A DNA stretch of 64,000 nucleotides from Stomorhina lunata (Eukaryota; Arthropoda; Insecta; Diptera; Rhiniidae): NCBI GenBank assembly GCA_933228675.1, contig OW121741.1, positions 34,911,952 to 34,975,951 on the forward strand, read 5' to 3'. The notes beneath the pieces were generated by a model. That model made no database searches. It saw only the letters and a list, made by a program, of their open reading frames with translations, and had not been told where the DNA came from. Within the stretch, counting starts at the first letter, position 1. The number at the start of each line of letters is the position of its first letter. Position numbers and translations under genes: made by a program. Below, one piece after another: positions 33,449 through 45,654 of the stretch.

Positions 33449-34800
33449 TATTGAATAAAAATTAGTTTTTCTTTAAATGTATTGGTGTTTGTTCTTTCAT
33501 GAGGAACTTTTGGGCACCCCTGTTCTAGATCGTGATTAAATGATTCATTCATGTTTTGCCTTATACTCAAATGTTGAAATTTCTCGGTATAAGATTGGAG
33601 GATTATAATGGCAAATGCTACTTATTATCAGTGGGATATGATTTTTATACACCCCTAAATCTTTGTAAATTTCACGAGTAAATATAAGAGTGATTAAACG
33701 AAGAATATAACGTTTACCAAAAACACTATAAAATACTTTAAAACAAGGATGAGTTGTAACATTAAGTATGTAATTTTGATCATCATACAATAGAAAAAGA
33801 TGATATATATTTAGTTAAAACTAACAAAAAAAAACTTTCAAAATTATACTTAAAACACTAAACTCTATATCGTCTGTCTATTTCACTTTACTTAAAAAAA
33901 AAACTGACAAGACAATACAAAAATCAACCTCTATCAACGAACCCCTAACCCAAAGTTAAAGAAAATTACCCAGGGTTTGTCCTCTAGTTTTGTTTTTTGT
34001 GCCTTTTGGTTAGTAAAACTTTGTAGTCAGTTTTGGGTTTGAAATAATTTGATATTATGTCCTTTTTTTTGTTTGTTCGAGTAACAGTGACTAAATAAGG
34101 ATATATGTATGTACGAGTATTTGAAATGTTTTATTTGTTTTGAGAAGGATGACTTTGGCTATGACTTGAAAGTAAGTAGACATTTATTTGGCCAAAAAAG
34201 TATTTTGTCTGATTGTATTTTATATTCAGTGTTTATATATGTTTCTCTTCTTTTTTTATTATATTTAGTGGAAATTAAATTTCTTCTTGGGTTTTATTCC
34301 TAGAATTCGGGATTTTAGTGCTGGATTCTTTTTTGTAGTTGTATATAATTTTGAAAAGTTTAGCGCGTGTTAAGCATATTTTAGTTCATTTATATTAAAT
34401 TAGATTTGAGCATTTATTTTTATACTTTTGTTATCGTTTTTTTATAACTCAAATATAGTTATAATATATAAAATATTGGGTATCATGGGATCAAGTAGAC
34501 TAGAACTGGAATTGTTGGCTATTCAGTACCATCTAGAATGAAAAGAGCTTTTTGAGAAACTGTTGGGATTGTACTTTCCGAAGAATGGAACTTATTCAGT
34601 CTTCTTTACCGAGAAGTGCCCTCCGAAGAATGTCTCTGAGGGTAAAGTTCTTATGATCCCTAATGCTCCCTCGTTCCAACCAACCCCTGCTGAATAATGT
34701 TTATAATGCTCCATTTTGGATAGATCAGAGAAGACTTGAATATACATATATATAACACTGTTTTACAAATCTTGACTATATTTTTGGATTTCTTTGTTTT
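33449..34800. other. AT-rich DNA without recognised content
   Basis: Only short frames occur (33545-33790 minus; 34109-34303 plus), both rich in Phe, Ile, Tyr and Leu as expected by chance in AT-rich DNA. 34490-34720 is less AT-rich but has no recognisable product. Confidence 0.45.
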
Positions 34801-35487
34801 TTTCTAGTTGAATCTAGTTTTTGAGATATATTTTTTTTTCGAAAAAGCTATTCTTATCTCCATAACTTTAAAACGTCTAGTCCTATTGAATCAGTAAAAA
34901 AACCCTAATTAAACGAAAGTTTTGTCTTTAAGTTAAGCTAACATTAGTTTTTAATACACTCAGCAGTTAGAGAGATATGGTGCAATTATAGCATAAAAAT
35001 TTGTTTTTCAAAAAATTTTTATTTTTCCAAAAAAATTTTATTTTTCAAAAATATTTCAAAAAATAAAAAAAAAAAACGACAATACTTCTATTATTTTTCT
35101 ATAATTATATAGATAGATATTTTGTTAATAAATTGTGCTAGATCTTGTTAAAATCGACCAACAAAATTTTGATTTTATAAAACTATTTTATAAACGAATT
35201 TTTTTTTAGGAAAAAAAATTTTGTTGGTGCAAATTGCACGATATCTCTTAAATGATTGAGCGGATTAAACAAATATTTGGGATAACTTAAAGATAAAATT
35301 GTCCCTAAGTTTTGGTTTTTCTTATAAACTCAATAATACACTCAGTTACAGAGATATGGTGCAATTAAGACCAAACAATTTTTTGTATTTTCAAAAAATT
35401 TTTATTTTTCAAAAAATTATAAAAAATGGAAGAAACAACAAAACTTCCTTATTATTATAATTTCATTGTAAAGATTGATATGTATGT
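34800..35487. repeat. ~380-bp imperfect direct repeat
   Basis: Phrase GAGATATGGTGCAATTA recurs at about 34972 and 35351, each preceded by ACACTCAG and followed by TTTTCAAAAAATTTTTATTT. The inverse phrase TTGCACGATATCTCT occurs at 35230 and again at 37597, so the repeat family continues beyond the next block. Confidence 0.6.
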
Positions 35488-37165
35488 TCTTCTAAAACAA
35501 GCTACATCATATTGAAATTTACTAGGAACTTTTGATTTTATTAAAAACTAGCTGCACCCTGCGAGCGTTACGTAATAATCAATTTATTTTGATTCATTTT
35601 CAGTGACGCCATCTGCCAAAAATTAGTTGCACCAACCTAGAAACCTTTGTCGGCTCATGTACAACAAATTTGCTTATACATTATTATATGCATAATTTAC
35701 GATTCAATAATTTTTTTAACCATTTTCAGTGGCACCATCTATCGGAAATTAATAATACTAAGAAATCTCCGTCGACTCATGCGCAACAACTTTGCTAAAG
35801 ATTATAGCATGATCAAATGCACAGTTTACGATTTAGTTCACTTTGAGTAATATTTAGTGGCGCCACCTGACGGAAATTGGTCACACCAACTTCTAAACCC
35901 TCACTGGTTCATGCGCAACAACTTTGCTAGAGATTATAGCATGATCAAATATACAGTTTACGATTTAATTAACTTAGAGCAATTTTCAGTGGCGCCACCT
36001 ATCGGAAAACAAGCTACATAATATTAATATCTACTAGGAACTTTTGATTTTATTAAAAACTAGCTGCACCCTGCGAGCGTTACACAATAATCAATTTATT
36101 TTGATTCATTTTCAGTGACGCCATCTGCCAAAAATTAGTTGCACCAACCTAGAAACCTTTGTCGGCTCATGTACAACAAATTTGCTTATACATTATTATA
36201 TGCATAATTTACTATTCAATAATTTTATTAACAATTTTCAGTGACACCATCTTTCGGAAATTAATAATACTAACTAAGAAATCTCCGTCGACTCATGCGC
36301 AACAACTTTGCTAAAGATTATAGCATGATCAAATGCACAGTTTACGATTTAGTTCACTTTGAGTAATATTTAGTGGCGCCACCTGACGGAAATTGGTCAC
36401 ACCAACTTCTAAACCCTCACTGGTTCATGCGCAACAACTTTGCTAGAGATTATAGCATGATCAAATATACAGTTTACGATTTAATTAACTTAGAGCAATT
36501 TTCAGTGGCGCCACCTATCGGAAAACAAGCTACATAATATTAATATCTACTAGGAACTTTTGATTTTATTAAAAACTAGCTGCACCCTGCGAGCGTTACA
36601 CAATAATCAATTTATTTTGATTCATTTTTAGTGACGCCATCTGCCAAAAATTAGTTGCACCAACCTAGAAACCTTTGTCGGCTCATGTACAACAAATTTG
36701 CTTATACATTATTATATGCATAATTTACTATTCAATAATTTTATTAACAATTTTCAGTGGCACCATCTATCGGAAATTAATAATACTAACTAAGAAATCT
36801 CCGTCGACTCATGCGCAACAACTTTGCTAAAGATTATAGCATGATCAAATGCACAGTTTACGATTTAGTTCACTTTGAGTAATATTCAGTGGCGCCACCT
36901 GACGGAAATTGGTCAAACCAACTTCTAAACCCTCATTGGTTCATGCGCAACAACTTTGCTAGAGATTATAGCATGATCAAATATACAGTTTACGATAACT
37001 TAGAGCAATTTTCAGTGGCGCCACCTATCAGAACTTGGTCATACTAACTTAGTAATAATCGTCGGCTTTTGCGCAAAAACTTTTCTTAAGATCACCACAT
37101 GATCAAATGCGTAGTTTACCATTCTATTAAGGACGTACAGACTTACAAACATTAATTTATATACA
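35488..37165 (-). repeat. ~513-bp higher-order tandem repeat on a Helitron-like 3' end
   Basis: Three large units start with AAAACAAGCTACAT..., then TTATTAAAAACTAGCTGCAC. The CTAG positions are 35548, 36060 and 36576 (spacings 512 and 516). Each large unit consists of about four 125-132-bp monomers with shared blocks: GCGCAACAACTTTGCTA, AGATTATAGCATGATCAAAT, ACAGTTTACGATTTA, TTCAGTGGCGCCACCT. On the minus strand each unit ends ...GGGTGCAGCTAG before T, resembling a Helitron terminus. The right edge (minus-strand 5' side) has TATATAAATTAATGTTTGT then CTGTACGTCC, resembling a Helitron 5' end. The class is an inference. Confidence 0.75.
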
Positions 37166-37170
37166 TATAT

Positions 37171-37298
37171 GTGACGCGAAAAATACAAAGGGACCTAAGG
37201 GTAAAACCTGTTTTGTTCAGGAGAGCCATTTTAAAGATTAAAATATTATTTTTTATCTTATTTTTTACCCTTAGGTCCCTTTCTCTATGAGCTGTCAC
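37171..37298. mobile_element. 128-bp hairpin MITE
   Basis: AAAGGGACCTAAGGGTAAAA (from 37186) is inverted at TTTTACCCTTAGGTCCCTTT (ending 37282), and both outer ends are GTGAC/GTCAC. The loop carries no recognisable sequence. The target duplication is ambiguous. Confidence 0.75.
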
Positions 37299-38885
37299 AT
37301 GTAAAGATTAAGTGATCAAAAATATCACCAGAACGACTAATCGGCTAAAAAAATTGTTGGAGCGTTTTAAAGGTAAAACTGTTCTTGAATTTAAATTTTT
37401 CTTATTAGCTCCAGTTTTTGATTTCCGGAAAAATTTTATATCTCAAAAAGTAGAACCAACTCGGCCAAGCCAATGTCAGGAAAATATTTTTTAGTGCATG
37501 TTGCACGTTATCTCTTATTTACCCACATTTTGCTTAAATAGACACAGAACTTTTGAATTTATTAAAAAATTTCCCCATTTTTTATGATTTTTTCGAATTG
37601 CACGATATCTCTAAAACAAGTGAACGAAGGATTAAGAAAATTGCTGAGACTATTCAAAAACGAGATTGCTCTCGAATTTCCGTTTATCTTATTAGAACAA
37701 TAAAAAAGGCGTTTTTTTTTAATATGTTAATACTTTTTGTAAAGAAACTTTTTTTTAGCAAAAAAAAAATATGTATCTCGAAAACTAGAGCCAATTCTGA
37801 AAAATAGAGCCCATTTGAAAAAAAAAGCCGTAAGAAGGATAAAAATTATGGCTTTTTGATAAAACAAAAAAAAAATGTTGTGTAGACAACTTTTCCTAGA
37901 CGCGTTTCTATAGTAAACCATCATTATTGGTAGAAGTATCCCTAGTTCGTAGCAGATCGAAAACCACACTTTATCTAATTTGAAATACAGAATAAATACG
38001 AATTATATTGCCTATACCAATATTAACATAAAGCGAAAATTATCATCTGAACAGAAACATACAAAATTTCTGAGTTCTATCGTTTCTTTATTTCGCTTTA
38101 GGGCTTTTTGTGTCCATTTCATTGCCGTTTTAGACTATTCCGTGTACCTGGTTACATAAAAATATAAGTTCCAAATTTCTTTTTTTATTTTCCCACCATC
38201 ATTCGTATTGTCTTCTTAAACTAATCACTATAAAATCCCCTTAAAATTCTAATTTAATAAAACAAAATTTAATTTTCTCCTTAAAACTGGCTTAAACGTC
38301 TTTATTTCCCAAAAAATTTTCCAGGCTCAATGAAAAATCCATTTAATATTCATTACAAATACAAAAATTCACAAAGAACTCAAAATTTTCTCAATGCCAA
38401 ACAATTGAACAAAAAGTTTGCCATTTAAAGATTTTTCCAAAGAAAAACGTTTTAAAGTCAAATAATATGCTAACCTAGAAATTTTTGGAAGAATATGTAT
38501 ATTCTCTTAACAAAAGAAGATAAGCCGAAACATGTGTGTTTTCGACATCGAAATGATATTTGGCTCAAAGGCAAAATATTAAAATTTTATTATTATCATA
38601 ATATTACAACAAAAAAAAAAAAAAAAAACAACAAAAATTCATTCATAAAAATTTACATACAAGTTAGAGAAATAATAATAAAATAATATTAGATAAATGA
38701 AATGAATGGTATCTTTGTATGTAAATAAATACATAGACAAAATGTGTTTGTAGCCATTTAGAGAAAATTTGGGCTGAACATTGGAAAAATTATGCAATAA
38801 AATAATTTGATTTCAATTTTCATTTTAAAATATTTAACTAACATAAGCACAAACATTAAATAATGTCTATGTATGTATTTATAAA
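37299..38885. other. AT-rich DNA with homopolymer runs
   Basis: Several poly-A and poly-T runs (37716-37722, 37869-37876, 38612-38629) occur. Frames at 37312-37494, 37553-37807 and 38495-38686 are Lys/Phe/Ile-rich and unconvincing. 37597-37640 carries another copy of the GCACGATATCTCT phrase seen near 35230. Confidence 0.45.
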
Positions 38886-38887
38886 TA

Positions 38888-39516
38888 CCCAGCGGGAAAA
38901 ATCTCAGTTGTCGCCACTAAACAGATTATTCGATTCTCTATTTTAGTCTATGAAATAAGGCTTAAATTCAAAATATTGCCTAATCCTTAACTTTTCTTCA
39001 AATGAAATCAACCTTTTTTAAAGATCTTCCGAAACACATTATTTGTAAGGCCTTCCGAAGAACAAATATGAATATATAAAACTTTGATTTTTTTGGAAAG
39101 ACGATAGAGCAATTTGGGCAAAAATCTGTGATCACTAAAAAAATTTCAAAATTCGTACCAAAACCTGATTTTGTGAAAGTTTTTATATGAAAATATAAAA
39201 CTTTGATTTTCTTCGAAACTAAAGAAGATAGAGCCACTTTGAGCAAAAATCTGTGATCACTAAAAAAATTTCAAAATTCGTACCAAAACCTGATTTTGTG
39301 AAAATTTTTATATGGCAATATAAAACTTTGATATTCTTGGAAACTAAAGGAGATAAAGCCATTTGGTCAAAAAACTAACTTATTGAAGAAAACAAAATAT
39401 TAACAAAGTATCATTGTTTTACTTAGTAAAACGTAGCGGCAGAAAGAGAAGGCAGGTTTTAAAGTTTTAATTTATTAATTTTCGTCACTTCAAAACCTCA
39501 TATTTTCCCCACTGGG
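38888..39516. mobile_element. TA-flanked TIR element (CCCAG ends), non-autonomous
   Basis: TA lies at 38886-38887 and 39517-39518. The ends are CCCAGCGGGAAAAATC and, from the opposite strand, CCCAGTGGGGAAAATATG. It has no transposase. The middle holds a ~123-bp tandem repeat (about 2.7 copies, 39056-39370) with CTGTGATCACTAAAAAAATT at 39130 and 39253. The end sequence relates it to the element at 4380-5152 and to an orphan CCCAGTGAGAAAAA after TA at 49961. Confidence 0.7.
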
Positions 39517-39517
39517 T

Positions 39518-40146
39518 ATGTTAACAGGAAACATTTGAAAATTGAATTATACATTTTAAAATGCAACAACAGCAAAAATGTATAATAATGACAACAAAAA
39601 ATATCGTTAGGATATGTTGTTCGTAAATGTTTGAGATAAACTTTTAGACACTTAAGCATTCCAACAATATGTTGGCATAATATATACATTAAAGTACATT
39701 CGCATACAAAAGTATTCGTACACGTACTAAATATTCAATATTTCTTGTTGGCATCGAAGTCTGTTTAATCATGGACCTTTAAAGTACCAGGAAATAATTC
39801 CCAGAGAAGTAACACTTAGACAAAAACTGCCTATACAATCTATCCCCCTAAATCATAAACGAAAACTATAGCTATGACAAGCTTATAACTAAAATTTTTC
39901 ATACAAAATTTCTACTTTAAAACATTGATAATTTTATAATTTGTTTATGAATTCGGGGGTATACATATTCATATATAAAAATCAATGACACTTTTCGTTG
40001 TAACTTTATAAGAACGGACTCACCTATCCAAACCAAATGTTAAGGCTTTGATTGGACTATTTGGTAGATGGTTTATGTGAAGTTTGCTCAAAATCGATCT
40101 AGCGGTTTTTCATTTTTTTTTGTAACAAATTAGTGTTTTTTTGGAG
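39518..40146. other. Unassigned AT-rich DNA
   Basis: No gene, RNA or element end is seen. Confidence 0.45.
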
Positions 40147-40275
40147 TTTATAAAATCCATGGAAATTTTTTATATTTACATACATATTGTTTATAAAATC
40201 CATGGAAATTTTTTATATTTATACACATATTGTTTCAGAAATCCATGGAAATTTTTTATATTTACATGCATATTG
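40147..40275. repeat. 43-bp tandem repeat, three copies
   Basis: The CCATGGAAATTTTTTATATT block begins at 40157, 40200 and 40243, exactly 43 bp apart. Units differ at only a few positions. The translated frame (40141-40362) is a by-product. Confidence 0.92.
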
Positions 40276-40329
40276 TATAATATAGTTTCCATATATTGTA
40301 TAAACTCTATAAAACATCTTCGTCTACAT

Positions 40330-40855
40330 ATATATATAAAAAAAAACTTGATCATGTTATGATCTTAAGCAAAGTTGTTGCGCATGAGCCGACGAACATT
40401 ACTAAACTTGTATGACCAAGTTCCGTCAGGTGGCGCCACTGAAAATTTATTAAAATTAATTAAATCGTAAACTGTACATTTGATCATGCTATGATCTTAA
40501 GCAAAGTTCTTTCGCATCAGCCGACAAATGTTTCTAAGTTGCTATGACCAATTTCCTACAGGTGGCGTTACTGAAAGTTACTCAAATTGAATTTAATCAT
40601 AAACTATTAATTTGATCATGCTACGATATTTAGCAAAGTTATTTCGCAAGAGCCGACGAGGACTTCTTAGTTGGTATGAGCAATTTCCGACATGTGGCGC
40701 CACAGAAAATTACTCAAAATGAATTAAATAAATCATAAACTATGCACTTGATCATGCTATTGTCTTAAGCAAAGTTGTTGCACATGAGCCGACAAAGGTT
40801 TTTCAGTTAGTGTGACTATTTTTCGCCAGATGGCGCCAAATCTAAATTATTTAGC
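40330..40855 (+). repeat. 132-bp monomers, opposite orientation to the 35.5-37.1 kb block
   Basis: The anchor GATCATGYTATGATCTTAAG (slightly varied) starts at 40350, 40482, 40614 and 40750. Each monomer also has GCAAAGTT, GAGCCGACGA and GGTGGCGCCACTGAAAATT. These are the reverse complement of the monomers at 35.6-37.1 kb. The block is preceded by CTACATATATATATAAAAA, similar to a Helitron-like 5' end. Confidence 0.78.
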
Positions 40856-41750
40856 AAAGTTTTTACTGAAAGAGGAAATGACTATGCCCACTTTTTTCGA
40901 TTTGTCGAAAATCAAAAAATGACCTTGGGTAATTTTTTTTCTTAAATTTTTGTGGAAATTTAAGTTTTTACGGCAAGTTTAATTGACCGCACCCACTTTT
41001 TTCGAGCTATGGTCAAATGTGGATCGATTTCAAAGAAATTTGGTACAGTGATTTTGGTTAACATAAGCAGTTTTTATTTTAAAATTCATGAAAAAATATT
41101 GATATTTATGGCCAAAATATCAATTCCGGGAAGTGGGACCTATATGAGGCACCATAAATAATGGACCGGTTTTGATGAATTTCTGATGAATTGCTAATAT
41201 ATTCATAGTTTCTTTAATTTTGTCATGAATGATTAAAAATTCCTAATTTTGACCTTTGATCCCGGGGGAAAAAGGGTTAATCAAAAACAAAAAAACAAAA
41301 AACTTTTTAGCAAAGATTTTCCAACGACCGAGCAGTAATATTTTTTATTGGTTACATTTAAATTTAATACAAGTAAAATTAACCAAGCATTCACTCACAT
41401 TATGGCAAATAGTCATTGACGCGAAATTCAATGATTTCAAATCACAGGTTAAACAAAACGGTTCAACATATCAACCTCAAGTGTTTTGAGTTAAAATATG
41501 TCATTTGGCGGTTTTTAAATTCCGATGAGTGAATTCTTAATTTGCAAAATTTGCTAAACAAAATTTTCAAAAAACTTAAAAATGAGTTTTGAAACTGACC
41601 TGAGAAATGTACCATTTTCCAGTATGAAGAAAACTAAGTAAATTCGACTTTATTTTAACAAAATTTAACTTTTTAGAACTTCCAAGCCTTCAGATGGTAA
41701 ATTTATGTTCATATCCTAATAATAAATCAATAATACTTTGCATGTGAACT
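40856..41750. other. AT-rich DNA, no gene seen
   Basis: Words such as CCCACTTTTTTCGA occur twice (40889 and 40991), suggesting an old duplication. The frame at 41256-41489 has no recognised motif. Confidence 0.45.
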
Positions 41751-42840
41751 ATTGACATGTTCATCAAGTCGATCAGAGGCAAAAGTGAGGAATGTTTAAA
41801 ACATGTTGCACTAATTTTTGTTGTTAGCAACAATGTTGCCAAAGAATTATGTTGCTTAAACATATACTAATTTAAATAAAGCTTTTTTAGTTTTTTTCTT
41901 GTAAAAATAAATTCTTAGTGGTTGAAATCTCGCTAAAACTAAAAATACTTCCATTTCTTTCAAAAGAAATGGGGTCAAAAAACTTTGCGACAATTGCGCG
42001 GCTTCATACCCTAAGAACAAAGTCAATAATATTTCGCATGCTACCCTTTAACATGTTATAGCTATATAATTTCACCATAACAAGTCGATCAGAGACAAAA
42101 GTGAGTAATGTTTATAAACATGTGGCAATTGCTAGCAGCAATGTTGCCATAGAAATATGTTGCTTAAACATATACTAATTTAAATAAAGTTTTTTTTTAG
42201 TTTCGTTATTTTTCACTAGATTATTTCTTCGAGAAATAACTTCTTATAGATTGAAATTTCTCTCAAAACAAGACTACTTTCATTTTTTCCTATTTTTTTC
42301 TATGAGTTCAAATATTTTGGGACCGTAATTTTCATGCAACCTTATGACATGTTCTAGCCATATAATTTTACTATAGCATATCGATCAGACACAAAAGTGA
42401 GTAATGTTTATAAACATGTTGCCATAATTTTACTTGTTTGCAACAATGTTGCCATAGAACTATGTTGCTTAAACATATAATGATTTACAGAAAGCTTTTC
42501 TACGTTTTTTTTTATCTTCCACAAGCTTTTTCTTGTAAAACTAAATTCTTATTGGTAAAGATTTCTTTAAAATCAAAAGTACGTCCATTTCAAAAACTTA
42601 AGGAACTTCGAGCGGGTTCATATCCTAAAAACAAAACAATAATATTTTATATAATTTAGATTCACATAATTTAGCCTTTTAAGTTTCCTATTAGAGGTCG
42701 ATGAGAGACAAAAGTAAAAAAGGACTAACACTAATGTGTAATGTTTATAAACATGTTGCCCTAGTTTTACTTGTTAGCAACAATGTTGCCATAGAACTAT
42801 GTTGCTTAAACATATATGGATTCTTTTTTAAGATAATTTA
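41750..42840 (+). repeat. ~305-340-bp tandem repeat, about four units
   Basis: The block GCAACAATGTTGCC (second unit GCAGCAATGTTGCC) begins at 41827, 42135, 42440 and 42777. It is flanked by AATGTTTATAAACATGTTGC upstream and ATGTTGCTTAAACATATA downstream. GCAACaaTGTTGC and GTTTATAAAC are short dyads. The frame at 42438-42659 is repeat-derived. Confidence 0.85.
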
Positions 42841-44044
42841 TTTTTAAATTATCTTAAAAAACTTAAAATACAAATTTTTTATGGAATACCAGAAACAATT
42901 TAACTAGTGTCAGAAAATTAAACTTAAAATGTAACAAGAAAATTTAAGCAAAAATTAAAAAACAAAAAAATTATAAATTCTTGGAAAATCTAAATGAATT
43001 TGAAAAGATATGTTAAAGAAAAATGCATATTTCAAATAGGTCCTTCATACATTTTATTTTAAATAAATGTGAGAGTATGAGTTAAGATAAAAATATTTGA
43101 ATATGAAAGAAAATAAGAAAAACCTGACAGAAAATTTATAAAATTTTCTTTTAGTTTTATTTTCAAAAAAAAAAAAAAAAAAAAAATAAGAAAAAACGAT
43201 TTATCATGAAAATTTTAGAATATTAGCAACACAAGTTAAATTTCAAGTTTTTCATTTTAAGTATTTCAGTATTTCCTGTCTCTATCTCTGTCTTTGTCTT
43301 TGTCTTTTTTTTTTTTTTTGCTCTTAACAATCTTTAGTAAATTTGGGATATTCTAAACTACTTTTTCCAAAGGAAAGTAAAGGAAATAACTATTCACATA
43401 AATATCTAAATAGTTGTGATATATAGCCCAAAAAAAAAGAAAAATATTTAAAAGGAAGCTATTGATATTATTGAAAATTCGTTTTCAATTTATCATAAAT
43501 GTTGCTACAAAAAAAATGAAACTCTTATAAAGGATGTATTAAAACTAGAAATATATTAAGGGCTTTTGGTAATTTTTATGAGCCATATATTATCTCTTAT
43601 AAGCTTAATTATTAAACTTGCTTAACCTGCACTCTTGGTAAAAAAAGAACATACTTTTATAACTAATTCCCCTAATTTTCCTTCTTTTATTGTATACAAA
43701 ATTTATCATTTTTATATTGATGTTTGGGTAAAACATGAATAAAAAAAAGGAAGTCTAAAATACAATCTAAACTTTAGCCAGAGCATTGATCCATAACTTT
43801 TGTTGGCAATCGATATATTGTAGCAAAGAGACATAAAGCCCAAAAAAACACAAAAATTACAGGACCATCAACCTAAAGACTTTCCCAACAGTTTCGAATT
43901 AAAGCTCCAAATCCAATGTTAAAGTATCTTAAAGTCATAAAAACCAACCACTTCCCTCCTTCTTATAACAAATATTAAGTAAAATGTCATTTTTATGTCC
44001 CTATACTTCCTCTTAAAACTGTTGGGTTTCTCTTTCCACTATAT
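42841..44044. other. AT-rich DNA with poly-A and TCTTTG tracts
   Basis: A long A run lies at 43168-43190, with a (TCTNTG)n-T tract at 43278-43320. No gene or element end is seen. Confidence 0.5.
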
Positions 44045-44052
44045 ACATCTGC

Positions 44053-45646
44053 CAGGGATGGCAAACATGGTACAATTGCAGATAGTGAAATTTTTCTATA
44101 GAAAAATTGCAGATAGTGAAATTTTTCTATAGAAAAATTGCAGATAGTGAAATTTTTCTATAGAAAAATTGACGATAGTGAAATTTTTCTATAGAAAAAT
44201 TGACGATAGTGAAATTTTTCCATAGAAAAATTGAAGATAGTGGAATTTTTCTGTAGAAAAATTGCATATAGTAAAATTTTTCTATAGAAAAATTGCAGAT
44301 AGTGGAATTTTTCTATAGAAAAATTGCAGATAGTGGAATTTTTCTATAGAAAAATTGCATATAGTGAAATTTTTCTATAGAAAAATTGCAGATAGTGAAA
44401 TTTTTCTATAGAAAAATTGACCAAAGTGAAATTTTTCTATAGAAAAATTGACCAAAGTGAAATTTTTCTATAGAAAAATTGACCAAAGTGAAATTTTTCT
44501 ATAGAAAAATTGACCAAAGTGAAATTTTTCTATAGAAAAATTGACCAAAGTGAAAATTTTTTATAGAAAAATTGACCAATGTGAAATTTTTCTATAGAAA
44601 AATTGACCAAAGTGAAATTTTTCTATAGAAAAATTGACGAAAGTGAAATTTTTCTATAGAAAAATTGACGAAAGTGAAATTTCTCTATAGAAAAATTGAC
44701 GAAAGTGAAATTTTTCTATAGAAAAATTGACGAAAGTGAAATTTTTCTATAGAAAAATTGACGAAAGTGAAATTTTTCTATAGAAAAATTGACGAAAAAA
44801 AAATTTTTCTATAGAAAAATTGACCAAAGTGAAATTTTTCTATAGAAAAATTGACGAAAGTGATATTTTTCTATAGAAAAATTGACGAAAGTGAAATTTT
44901 TCTATAGAAAAATTGACGAAAGTGAAATTTTTCTATAGAAAAATTGACGAAAGTGAAATTTTTCTATAGAAAAATTGACGAAAGTGAAATTTTTCTATAG
45001 AAAAATTGACGAAAGTGAAATTTTTCTATAGAAAAATTGACGAAAGTGAAATTTTTCTATAGAAAAATTGACGAAAGTGAAATTTTTCTATAGAAAAATT
45101 GACGAAAGTGAAATTTTTCTATAGAAAAATTGACGAAAGTGAAATTTTTCTATAGAAAAATTGACGAAAGTGAAATTTTTCTATAGAAAAATTGACGAAA
45201 GTGAAATTTTTCTATAGAAAAATTGACGAAAGTGAAATTTTTCTATAGAAAAATTGACGAAAGTGAAATTTTTCTATAGAAAAATTGACGAAAGTGAAAT
45301 TTTTCTATAGAAAAATTGACGAAAGTGAAATTTTTCTATAGAAAAATTGACGAAAGTGAAATTTTTCTATAGAAAAATTGACGAAAGTGAAATTTTTCTA
45401 TAGAAAAATTGACGAAAGTGAAATTTTTCTATAGAAAAATTGACGAAAGTGAAATTTTTCTATAGAAAAATTGACGAAAGTGAAATTTTTCTATAGAAAA
45501 TTTGACGATAGTGAAATTTTTCTATAGAAAAATTGACGATAGTGAAATTTTTCTATGGAAAAATTGACGATAGTGAAATTTTTCTATAGAAAAATTGACG
45601 AGAGTAAAATTTACTACAAAACTAAGAAAACCATTTTCCATCCCTG
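44053..45646. mobile_element. hAT-like non-autonomous element filled with a 31-bp array
   Basis: A perfect 8-bp duplication ACATCTGC flanks it (44045-44052 and 45647-45654). The ends are inverted: CAGGGATGGCAAACATGGT and, from the opposite strand, CAGGGATGGAAAATGGTTTT. An 8-bp duplication and CAGGG-type ends are diagnostic of hAT elements. Almost the entire interior is minisatellite array B. No transposase remains. Confidence 0.93.
44080..45612. repeat. 31-bp minisatellite array B (~49 units)
   Basis: The unit is AAATTTTTCTATAGAAAAA followed by TTGACGAAAGTG. Variants occur in blocks: TTGCAGATAGTG at the left, TTGACCAAAGTG from ~44420 to 44640, TTGACGAAAGTG to ~45490, and TTGACGATAGTG at the right edge. 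The dyad TTTTTCTATAGAAAAA is nearly invariant. Confidence 0.96.
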
Positions 45647-45654
45647 ACATCTGC

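Noticed and set aside
34490..34720. Less AT-rich stretch suggesting an exon
   Set aside because: No frame stays open over it, and I see no convincing splice sites or protein similarity.
35647..35850. Frame inside the 513-bp repeat
   Set aside because: The frame is not kept open in the other two large units, as expected for non-coding satellite-like DNA.
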